This document shows positions 1 through 6,306 of a stretch of DNA of 10,685 nucleotides, one piece after another (position 1 is the stretch's first letter; every line of letters begins with the position of its first letter). A program made the translations under genes and the position numbers. Origin of the DNA: Deltaproteobacteria bacterium (GTDB lineage Bacteria > Desulfobacterota > Dissulfuribacteria > Dissulfuribacterales > UBA3076); NCBI GenBank assembly GCA_021159445.1, contig JAGGRV010000441.1, positions 1-10,685 on the forward strand. The letters are read 5' to 3'. The notes below the pieces were generated by a model. The model searched no databases. It was not told the origin of the DNA and was given only the letters and a program-made list of their open reading frames with translations.

Positions 1-203
1 CGAAGAAGACGGCAAAAAAGACATTAATTTGTTCAAGTTATTTATTGTACGTTCCTTAGTATAAAGTCGGATTTTGTAGTCATTTAAAAATCCTCCGATT
101 TATTATTCTTTCTTTTTTGCGCCTGCATTTTTTCGACTGTGCGGTTAAATTAACGATTTCTGTTTTCTAATTCCTGCAGACGCTTTCGATCTTTCATAAT
201 CAA
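1..203 (-). other. AT-rich region with three tiny tandem ORFs, no recognisable gene
   Basis: No protein family is recognisable here. Reading leftward after the ychJ-like stop, three very short ORFs lie in tandem: 150-197 (15 residues, starts MKDRKR), 84-128 (14 residues, starts MQAQKR) and 42-83 (13 residues, starts MTTKSDF). Only the last has a good ribosome binding site, GGAGGA at 91-96 with a 7-nt spacer, and its ATG directly abuts the TAA of the ORF before it. They may be remnants of genes that kept only their ends, like those at 1.0-2.3 kb, or chance ORFs in AT-rich DNA. A weak inverted repeat (69-75 with 87-93) is present, but it overlaps that start site and does not look like a terminator. 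Confidence 0.3.
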
Positions 204-686
204 CTATGGCCCACAACATTTCTTGAATTTCTTGCCACTACCGCAGGGACAAGGTTCATTTCTGCCAACCTTTTTATTTTTCCTAACTGGTGGGGAATCT
301 CCGAGAATATCTCCATCAACATAAAACCACTGCCCATCTTCCTTGACAAAATGGCTTATTTCGTGGAGCCGCCATATTTTTTTGTGTGAAAGGGATGTGG
401 CTTTAAACTCAACAAGACCTTTATTGTCGGTTTCACCCCCTGCTTCCGTATTAACAATATGAAGACCATACCATTCAGGAATAGTTGCAGGATCAATATT
501 TGCTGGTCTAGTTGATGAATGCCAAGTTTTAAGAAGATAATTTGTATTCCGCTCAACGTAAGCTGTGTATCTTGACCGCATCAGATCCTCTGCGGTAATT
601 GCATTTTTATCCCCGGTCAGTAAAGACTCACAACAATTAGAATAAGGTTTGCCGGAATTACACGGACAAGGCCCTCTATCAGTCAT
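204..686 (-). CDS. ychJ: YchJ-family (UPF0225) SEC-C motif protein
   Basis: This 160-residue protein is full length for the YchJ family (E. coli YchJ is about 150 residues). It has two cysteine-rich SEC-C zinc-binding motifs. The N-terminal one is at residues 6-19 (PCPCNSG...NCC). The C-terminal one is at residues 143-159 (NEPCPCGSGKKFKKCCG), almost identical to the SecA C-terminal zinc motif. The central domain carries the family signatures LMRSRYTAY and YLLKTWH and has an NTF2-like fold in known relatives. The biochemical role of YchJ is not established; the SEC-C motifs suggest zinc binding and contact with proteins or nucleic acid. The ATG at 686 has GAGGA at 693-697 with a 6-nt spacer and overlaps the TGA of an upstream acidic reading frame (ATGA). 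The gene looks intact, AT-richer than the operon to its right, and is probably a chromosomal flank gene. Confidence 0.93.
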   Translation of the reverse strand: MTDRGPCPCNSGKPYSNCCESLLTGDKNAITAEDLMRSRYTAYVERNTNYLLKTWHSSTRPANIDPATIPEWYGLHIVNTEAGGETDNKGLVEFKATSLSHKKIWRLHEISHFVKEDGQWFYVDGDILGDSPPVRKNKKVGRNEPCPCGSGKKFKKCCGP

Positions 687-769
687 GCGCTATCCTCATC
701 AATTTCTTCTTCATGAAGTTCAGATAAAATCTCAGTTTGGAATTCCTCGTCATTTATAACCCTGTTGAT
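683..769 (-). pseudogene. Acidic 3' gene tail coupled to ychJ-like gene
   Basis: A 28-codon open frame reads INRVINDEEFQ... and ends in a very acidic stretch, HEEEIDEDSA, before TGA at 683-685. That stop overlaps the ychJ-like ATG by the ATGA arrangement typical of translationally coupled genes. The frame opens after a TAA at 770-772 and has no ATG, GTG or TTG start, so it is more likely the end of a gene whose beginning has been lost than a complete gene. An alternative 24-codon ORF starting at the ATG at 753 overlaps it and looks less protein-like. No family is recognised. Confidence 0.3.
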
Positions 770-993
770 TTACTCCGCTTGCATTTCGGGCGGCAGAGGC
801 CCGAGCAGGTGGCCGATTCGCTGCTGATGCTCGATATCCACATCAAAATTACCCAGAAAAACAAATCCGCCATCTGTTGCTGTGCCTGCCAAGCCGTCTC
901 GCCCCGCAGCCGAACTTCGATGCGGGAGCGGCCATCCTCGGCCTGATACAGCAGGAACTCTCCGCCCGATTCTCTGGGCGCAAGTTCATTCAT
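754..993 (-). pseudogene. RhuM-family protein fragment (N-terminus only)
   Basis: The first 46 or so of 79 residues match the conserved start of RhuM-type virulence/accessory proteins: a short variable lead, then LYQAEDGRSRIEVRLRGETAWQAQQQMADLF. After MADLF the frame turns into hydrophobic then basic low-complexity sequence and stops, whereas family members usually run to about 300 residues. A different frame across the same DNA reads FVFLGNFDVDIEHQQRIGH and ends PPEMQAE before TAA at 770-772. That suggests a deletion junction near 850 that joined this gene start to the end of another gene. The ATG at 993 overlaps the end of the upstream AlbA_2 fragment and is preceded by GGAGGG. RhuM genes are common passengers in type I restriction-modification loci, consistent with the neighbouring remnants. 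It is unlikely to be functional. Confidence 0.6.
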
Positions 994-1201
994 CCCCTGG
1001 CCCTCCTTCCATGAAATCGAACAACGTTGGCTGGGGCGGGTTGCCCTTACCGGTTACGCCATAGAGAACCACGCATCCTGTTCCGTTCAGCATACCGCAA
1101 AGGATTTTGGCAGCAGTTATGCACTGACCCGTGGACTTTTTGAATTCAACGATCTCAGATTCGCGGTTCTGGATCAGTCTTTCAACGTCCTGTATCTGCA
1201 T
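986..1201 (-). pseudogene. AlbA_2 (Schlafen-like) domain fragment
   Basis: The 71-residue ORF begins like an AlbA_2 DNA-binding-domain protein: ESEIVEFKKSTGQ, then AAKILCGMLNGTGCVVLYGVT at about residues 30-50. In intact relatives this leads through the rest of the domain to an ATP-binding region, giving 400-500 residues. Here the similarity stops at GVTGKG and a short tail ending GGPGDE follows. That tail also carries the GGAGGG ribosome binding site of the next gene, so it may be the native 3' end, with the middle deleted. The start at 1201 has GGAG with an 8-nt spacer. AlbA_2 proteins often sit inside type I restriction-modification operons. The product, if made, would be an incomplete DNA-binding domain. 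Confidence 0.6.
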
Positions 1202-1232
1202 TGGATTTGCTCCGATAAAAAAACTTTACCCC

Positions 1233-1265
1233 TTACACCATACCCCTGAAACGCGCTGTTTTCAT
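1233..1265 (-). pseudogene. 10-codon ORF with ribosome binding site, possible gene scar
   Basis: A short ORF (MKTARFRGMV, then TAA) starts at the ATG at 1265 with AGGA seven bases upstream. It lies between two clearer gene remnants and may be one more gene reduced to its extreme ends. No family can be assigned from ten residues, and chance occurrence is possible. Confidence 0.2.
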
Positions 1266-1298
1266 CTGTAATTCCTGCCTATTAAATGAGTTATTTAC

Positions 1299-1427
1299 TT
1301 ACTGATGCACGATCCCGAAATCCCCATGTTCTCGGTCAAAGCCGTTTTTCGGAACGTTAAGATAACCGTTTTCCAACAAGTGGAATCCGATAATGGTTCC
1401 GAAGCTCTTTTCAGATGTTTCAGACAT
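1299..1427 (-). pseudogene. 42-codon remnant resembling the start of an HsdR-like restriction subunit
   Basis: The ORF opens MSETSEKSF and continues with HLLENGYLNVP and GFDRE. This resembles the first 35 or so residues of many type I restriction endonuclease (HsdR-like) subunits, which start with a 'TSEKxFE..IE..LL..GY....FDRE' pattern before the nuclease and helicase domains of a roughly 1000-residue protein. After GFDREH the sequence reads GDFGIVHQ and stops. A GGTGG ribosome binding site lies six bases before the ATG. The most economical reading is a restriction subunit gene that lost nearly all of its interior. The match rests on a short motif, so the family call is tentative. Confidence 0.4.
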
Positions 1428-1492
1428 AAGCAACCACCTTGTCAACGTATCGATAGCGTGCCGGGGGCTTCTTGTGACATGGCGCTACATTG

Positions 1493-1537
1493 GCAACTAC
1501 CTGTAAATATATAGTTATCTTGCATATGGCAGGTTGC
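1493..1537. repeat. Imperfect inverted repeat in a non-coding gap
   Basis: GCAACTACCTG at 1493-1503 pairs with CAGGTTGC at 1530-1537 with one bulged base, around an AT-rich 26-base centre. It lies in the 134 bases between the AlbA_2/ATP-binding pseudogene and the HsdR-like remnant, which hold no other recognisable feature. There is no flanking T-run to suggest a terminator. It could be a relic of a mobile element end or a protein-binding site; the sequence alone does not decide. Confidence 0.3.
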
Positions 1538-1561
1538 GGCCCGCCTTTGGATGACATAATT

Positions 1562-2210
1562 TTATGCCCAGAAGGGTACATAGCAGGCATCCCTCCGTGT
1601 TCCGCTGTGCAGCCGGATCAGGCCGACATCAATGGCGTCGCTGATAATCCGTGATGCCAGGGTATAGCTCGATTCCTTGATTCCCAAACGCTTACGCAGT
1701 GTCACATTCGCCATGCGCTTTCCTGGCCAGGCGGTCGAAGTCATTTAAATTCCGTGCGAAAAGAACGGCACCGACATTGGTAATCGCATGTCTGTCTCGG
1801 CCCTTGGGAACGATAACCTTCTCGGAAGTCAGCCGTTCAAGAATGGCCTCACGGTTTTCCGGTAGGGGCCGCTTCATCATCCGGAAATAGTTCGGATAAT
1901 CGATCAGCGACAGAACATCGTCGGGCGTCGCGCTTTCCATGGCCAACCCCTTTTCAAAGGGCGTTCGTTCAAATACCCGCCACAACTCCCGTTCCTTTTC
2001 GGGATGAGCCTGAAGTTTCTTTTTGTAGCTGCCGATTCGGATGTAAGCCACACCCTTGAACAGGACCGGTCTGTTCGGGGCTGGCTGGACCTCGAAAAGC
2101 ACCAGTGGTTTTCCATCCATCACACTGTTGTGCTTGAGCTCGACCCATTCCGTTTTACGGGTAAGGGACGTCAGTTCGCGTACGAGGGACAGGAATTGAC
2201 TGTCATCCAT
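1562..2210 (-). pseudogene. AlbA_2 / ATP-binding DNA-binding protein, broken by two internal deletions
   Basis: The start (MDDSQFLSLVRELTSLTRKTEWVELK) and the segment from about 2119 leftward (DGKPLVLFEVQPAP, FKGVAYIRIGSYKKKL, the PEKERELWR...FE motif) match the AlbA_2-domain ATP-binding protein family. Between ELKHN and MDGKPLV about 60 residues usual for the family are missing, in frame. The frame then runs to NVGAVLFARNLNDFDRLARKA, where the family continues into its ATPase (HATPase_C_4-like) domain. Instead it is joined out of frame, near 1715-1735, to the family's C-terminus (GKRMANVTLRKRLGI ... YVPFWA) in another frame, ending at 1562. About 200 residues appear to be lost there. The true start is the ATG at 2210, with GGGAGG at 2218-2223; the TTG at 2225 lies upstream of this site. 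The gene once sat in the same operon as the methylase and is almost certainly dead. Confidence 0.8.
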
Positions 2211-2296
2211 TATGCCGCCTCCCAACCCAGATCAATAGATGGTGTGTTCCGAAATGCCTTGAAGTGCTTAAGGTCAATGGAATGGATACGTTTCAC
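2210..2296 (-). pseudogene. Remnant of an SMC/RecF-type AAA ATPase gene (28 codons)
   Basis: Directly after the methylase stop (TAA at 2298-2300), a GTG at 2296 preceded by AAGGCGTAAG opens an ORF reading MKRIHSIDLKHFKAFRN, then TPSIDL, then GWEAA and TAA. The first 23 residues are the typical first strands of an SMC/RecF-like ATPase, the segment that normally leads straight into the Walker A motif (GxNGSGKS). Here Walker A and all later parts are absent. The last five residues overlap the ribosome binding site of the next gene, and the stop overlaps its ATG (TAATG), as expected for a native gene end. The simplest reading is one large deletion that left both ends. This implies that the ancestral operon carried an ATPase after the methylase. 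Confidence 0.55.
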
Positions 2297-2297
2297 C

Positions 2298-5200
2298 TTA
2301 CGCCTTGGCCTCCATAATGACTCCGAGGAAGTCGGGACTGTCGATGGCCATACGCATGAGTCGGTTACGGATTTCATGCTTGGGGTGATTTACCTGATCA
2401 AAGAATGAGTTCATCTGTGCCCAGCAGGTTTCGGCAATATCCGGTTCAGGCAGTGGCAACGCAACTGATGCGGCAGGGCATATAAGGTCAAGCTTATTCT
2501 CTGTCATATGTTCCGGGAAGTAGACGTCCAGAATGCACCCGTCGATGAGTTTTTCAAGAAAGGCGATGATGACGTCTGAACGGTCGTTCCTCTCTGAATT
2601 TGCCTTTGCGAATTGCACATAGCTGGTTAATCGAACAATAACTTCCTCCTGATTCTCTGAACACTGCGGTATTGGGAAATCCTTCAAATAGGCGGGTTTG
2701 TAGCGGTAATAACCGTTGGCGAGGACTGCCCCGGAGTTTTTCAGGTAGAACCACAGCACAGTGGAGTTGAGAAGGGCCATCCAGTACTCATAGCGTTCCC
2801 ATACTTGTGGTTTCTTGATGTAGCCATACAGCGTGGTTGTGGTATAGAAGGTGCCTTCCCGGTCAAACGTAAAGTTCCCGCCCAAGGAGATGTCAGGTGC
2901 AAGTAGTTTGGGTTCAGACCCATGCCCAATCCCTTGCTTCCTTCCGAACTGATACCATTCTTCATTGTCAAAGCGGCCTCTTTCCCGAGAGCGCAGCACA
3001 GTCTCACACTCTTTCAGATACACCCACCCTTTCGGAAATCGTTTCTGAATACTCGCCGGTGACATAAGTTTCGGTTTGTTGCCTCCTTCCGGCACCTCAT
3101 AAGGGAAGACAACCATATTCGACGACATCAGCTCTTCGTAGCGATGCACCTGATCCCCAAGAAGTAGCGGCTTGACCAATGCCCTCTCAATCTCGACTCT
3201 TGTCCCGAGTTCTGGCGAGAAAGCGTCCACAAGTTGTCCTGCTTCTTTGGCATCGCGAAGGAAGTAAACAGAATCTTTACTGCTCGCAATGCCCTGAAAC
3301 ATGATGTCAAAGACTTGGCCCAACCGACGCGGGATAGCCAAGAGTCTATTCATCACTTGGTTCGATTTCCCGGCTGTAAGTATCCACGGTTTCTCGGAGA
3401 GCCCGGAATACCCGATTTTAGTGAATTTGTCGTCGGAGAGGCCTCGAAGTTCATGATCAAGGTCAACGGTCTCCTCCTTTCGTGGATCGATTCGTACATA
3501 GCGGATAGCGCTGTTCGGATTGCGTGTCAACCAAAGCAGGGATGAGTATGTGCATGCTGTAAACACCTTATGTGCACCAAGTGAAATAAGGCGATACAGC
3601 AGATGGTCCGTTGCAACCTGCTTGCGCAGTCCCTTCCCGAAAGCGGCATGGACCCATTTGTCCGGCATGATATAGTTGAGAACGCCTGATGGCTTAATGA
3701 GCTCCAACCCACGCTGGACGAACACAACGTACAGATCAAAAGAGCCGGTCGCGGCATCATAGTTTGTCTGGTAGTAATCTGCTGCTACAGGATCCTTCTG
3801 ACGGATTCCCTGTATTCGCATGTAAGGCGGGTTGCCTATCACGATGTCGAAACCCGCGTTGGCCTCGGGGAAGAAATAGCGCATATCGAAGAAACGCACG
3901 TGCTGATTGTGAAAAGCGAAGATATTGCGGTAACTTTTCCATAACAAAATCTCGCGCTCAGTCTGCTCAATTGCAGCCCTATTCTTATTGGAAATCGCCT
4001 TGCGGATTGCTTCACTGGCGTACGAATCACCGCGATGTCCCGCCAAAGAATTTTCGTTCTCGCAAATTTTTTCGTTAATCAGCGCCTCAATTCGAACGCG
4101 GAGTTTTCTTTTGACTGCGGGATCACGGATGAAGAAGTAGGATTCCGTGGCCTCAGCAAATTTTCCAAAAAAAGGGTCGCTCTCGGTAAGCCCCAGAAGG
4201 TTCTGCGCATAATTTTCGATACCGGGCGGTTTGACCAGCGTATCAGCCGCCACGAACTTGAAGTCGAGGTTCGGGAGTGCAGGAACACCCTTGTTCTTCC
4301 TCTTCTCATTGACCTCGAAATCGACAAGTAACGCGATGAAACAACGAAGCTTCGCGATCTGAACGGCGATGGGCTGGATGTCGATGCCGTAAATGCATCG
4401 TTGAATGAGGCCAAGCTTCCAGTTATGGTCAGAGGAACTGCGGTTGAGAAGTTCCCGCGTCTCTTCTCTCATTTCTGCAGGTGTTTCATCAATGATGCGC
4501 TGCTTCCATCGTTCATGTCCGTGGTCGAGTTTCTCGAGGACATAGACCAGCTTTTGCAGCATGCCCAAGGGGAATGCTCCCGACCCACAAGCGGGATCGA
4601 GTATCTTGATATCGTGGATCGCATCAACGAGGGTGAGTTTCTCAGATTCGGTGAATGGATGCTCTTTCTCGGTATAGCTGAAGAGAATATCAAGTCCGAC
4701 ATTGGCGTCTTCCTCAGACATGCTACGCTTTTCGGCCAATATCTGCTTCAAGTAAGTCTTGAGCGAGCTGTCAACCATGTAGTCCACAATGCTCCGAGGG
4801 GTATAGAAGGAGCCGGTTTCCTTACGCGCAGTATTCGCTGTATCTGGATTGTACTCCGCTAAAAGATTCTCGAAGATTCTCCCAAGTAGCTCGGGGTCAA
4901 GTGCGATTTCTTCCTCAATGGGTGTGTTTTCGGCAACCGTGAACTTGTAAGCATTGAGGATATGGAATAGCCCATCGACCTTTACTTCCGACTTCTTGGA
5001 TGAATCGTAGGATTCGCTCAAGTCGACCTCGACTTCTCGTCCGAAGAATAAAATGTTGGGAACCATCGGTTGGTTTCCCACCACGTCCGAAAAGCCATCA
5101 ACGCGAACTTCGTCCTTCTTGCGGGTGCCTGTATCAAGACATTCGAACAAGCCGCCGTTGAGAAATGGGATGTCTGCGAACAGTCGGCCTAGATCGTCTG

Positions 5201-6251
5201 AGTACTTGAAAAGGGCTTCATGGCGGAAAAACTCGTGCTTCATGTAGTGCTTGTTGACCCCGCGATATCTTCGGCCGTTGCGGAATTCACGCTGATCGAG
5301 GGGTACGCTGAGGGTTGGGAAGAAGAGATTCTGAAGGAATGCCAGGTAGTAGCTGCCATCAGTTTCCGAATCGGGATCGAACTGTTTGAGCACACGAGCC
5401 GGGGTCTTTGCGTCAAAAAGCTCATTATGAACGAGGCCTTTCTCGCGAGCAAACCAGCAGAACACGATACGTGTGAGCAGACGAATAAGCGCTGTCCTAT
5501 TGCGGAGATCTTCATCGTCAATGCCCCCGTGCGGAAAACGTACCACTTGTGCGGCCCAGAAAAACCATTCCTGAATTCGGCGGTAGAACTTCTTGTTCAA
5601 TTCGTTGGTGTCGAGCGTGGTACGCCATGCCTCGTGAAGCTGTTTGAAGTCTCGGCACTCGTGCTTCGACATCAGCGCCTGGAGTGAGAGGTCATGCAGA
5701 ATTTCAATGTGTGCGCGGTGCGGGTCCTGATAGCGGATGTCCTTGATCAGCTTGACCTTTTCCAACACATCGCGGCTTTGATCCTTCTTGTGCAGCCGTC
5801 GGTCAATGATCGAGAACGTCAGAGCGCCGTTGTGCCGTATGAGCAGCATGGCGGACATATCGAACAGCAGATTAATCTCTCTCGTGATGTCTGCGAGCTG
5901 GGTGCGCGTGTAATGGTTCTTCTTCAGGTCGAGGGCGAAGAACAGATAGGACTGGTAGTTTCCGTGATCATAACCGGAATCAAAAAGCGTACCCTGCGCA
6001 CCGGTATTGCGCACCTCGTCATCCGTAATCTGAAACAGGAATTCGACGGACTTCCAGCGGTCGAACAGGGCCTTGTCTTTGCGGAATTTCCGGTCACGTT
6101 TGTCGAACTCGGCAAGAAAGGCGTCCGGTGTATTGTCGAGATCAAGAGTCTTCTCACTTTGGTAATCCAGGCTGTTCAGCAGACCAATGGACGCGGTGCG
6201 CAGGTCGGAACCGGAGAAGGCCCGAAGCGCTGTTTCGATTTGTTGTTTCAT
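2298..6251 (-). CDS. Eco57I-class N6-adenine DNA methyltransferase (defence/R-M type, 1317 aa)
   Basis: A large class II adenine methyltransferase of the Eco57I type. An N-terminal region (1-450) without a recognised catalytic motif contains YLFFALDL and TRTQLADITREIN. The catalytic core follows: GSFYTP at 480-485, SAM-binding motif I DPACGSG at 552-558, motif II-like YGIDIQPIAVQIAKLR at about 621-636, and the catalytic NPPY at 807-810. Residues about 960-1200 look like a TaqI-like specificity domain (ALLNSTVLWFYLKN ... YYRYKPAYLKDFPIP). The length and layout recall type IIG enzymes and PglX-type methylases, but I see no clear PD-(D/E)xK nuclease motif, so cleavage by this protein alone is not supported. 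The ATG at 6251 has AAAGG at 6257-6261. The gene appears intact and probably modifies host DNA at adenine while the helicase acts on unmodified invaders. Confidence 0.9.
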   Translation of the reverse strand: MKQQIETALRAFSGSDLRTASIGLLNSLDYQSEKTLDLDNTPDAFLAEFDKRDRKFRKDKALFDRWKSVEFLFQITDDEVRNTGAQGTLFDSGYDHGNYQSYLFFALDLKKNHYTRTQLADITREINLLFDMSAMLLIRHNGALTFSIIDRRLHKKDQSRDVLEKVKLIKDIRYQDPHRAHIEILHDLSLQALMSKHECRDFKQLHEAWRTTLDTNELNKKFYRRIQEWFFWAAQVVRFPHGGIDDEDLRNRTALIRLLTRIVFCWFAREKGLVHNELFDAKTPARVLKQFDPDSETDGSYYLAFLQNLFFPTLSVPLDQREFRNGRRYRGVNKHYMKHEFFRHEALFKYSDDLGRLFADIPFLNGGLFECLDTGTRKKDEVRVDGFSDVVGNQPMVPNILFFGREVEVDLSESYDSSKKSEVKVDGLFHILNAYKFTVAENTPIEEEIALDPELLGRIFENLLAEYNPDTANTARKETGSFYTPRSIVDYMVDSSLKTYLKQILAEKRSMSEEDANVGLDILFSYTEKEHPFTESEKLTLVDAIHDIKILDPACGSGAFPLGMLQKLVYVLEKLDHGHERWKQRIIDETPAEMREETRELLNRSSSDHNWKLGLIQRCIYGIDIQPIAVQIAKLRCFIALLVDFEVNEKRKNKGVPALPNLDFKFVAADTLVKPPGIENYAQNLLGLTESDPFFGKFAEATESYFFIRDPAVKRKLRVRIEALINEKICENENSLAGHRGDSYASEAIRKAISNKNRAAIEQTEREILLWKSYRNIFAFHNQHVRFFDMRYFFPEANAGFDIVIGNPPYMRIQGIRQKDPVAADYYQTNYDAATGSFDLYVVFVQRGLELIKPSGVLNYIMPDKWVHAAFGKGLRKQVATDHLLYRLISLGAHKVFTACTYSSLLWLTRNPNSAIRYVRIDPRKEETVDLDHELRGLSDDKFTKIGYSGLSEKPWILTAGKSNQVMNRLLAIPRRLGQVFDIMFQGIASSKDSVYFLRDAKEAGQLVDAFSPELGTRVEIERALVKPLLLGDQVHRYEELMSSNMVVFPYEVPEGGNKPKLMSPASIQKRFPKGWVYLKECETVLRSRERGRFDNEEWYQFGRKQGIGHGSEPKLLAPDISLGGNFTFDREGTFYTTTTLYGYIKKPQVWERYEYWMALLNSTVLWFYLKNSGAVLANGYYRYKPAYLKDFPIPQCSENQEEVIVRLTSYVQFAKANSERNDRSDVIIAFLEKLIDGCILDVYFPEHMTENKLDLICPAASVALPLPEPDIAETCWAQMNSFFDQVNHPKHEIRNRLMRMAIDSPDFLGVIMEAKA

Positions 6252-6256
6252 GCTGG

Positions 6257-6262
6257 CCTTTC
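6257..6262 (-). promoter_or_regulatory. Ribosome binding site of the methyltransferase
   Basis: GAAAGG lies five bases before the ATG at 6251. It decides that start even though the same frame stays open upstream, through the GATC repeat, to a TGA at 6318-6320; that upstream stretch has no ATG, GTG or TTG. Confidence 0.6.
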
Positions 6263-6266
6263 TTTG

Positions 6267-6302
6267 ATCTGGCAGATCTGTCTGATCAAACTGATCCGAC
6301 CG
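6267..6302 (-). repeat. GATC 9-nt repeat, patch A (intergenic)
   Basis: On the minus strand GATC recurs exactly every nine bases four times (GATCAGTTT, GATCAGACA, GATCTGCCA, GATCAAAGA), in the 55-base gap between the four-helix gene and the methyltransferase. It is in register with the methyltransferase frame but not translated, as far as start codons show. It matches patches B and C inside the four-helix gene. Confidence 0.7.
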
Positions 6303-6306
6303 ATTC

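Noticed and set aside
69..93. Rho-independent terminator
   Set aside because: The stem is AT-rich and weak, and it overlaps a ribosome binding site and ATG on the minus strand.
1493..1537. Integron attC site or insertion-sequence end
   Set aside because: The inverted repeat lacks recognisable attC core sites, and there is no transposase or target duplication nearby.
2208..2225. TTG start at 2225 for the AlbA_2/ATP-binding gene
   Set aside because: It lies just upstream of the GGGAGG ribosome binding site; the ATG at 2210 is correctly spaced from that site and begins the family's usual MDD start.
5500..6251. Nuclease domain in the N-terminus of the methylase
   Set aside because: No convincing PD-(D/E)xK, HNH or GIY-YIG pattern is visible in residues 1-250; only a profile search could settle it.
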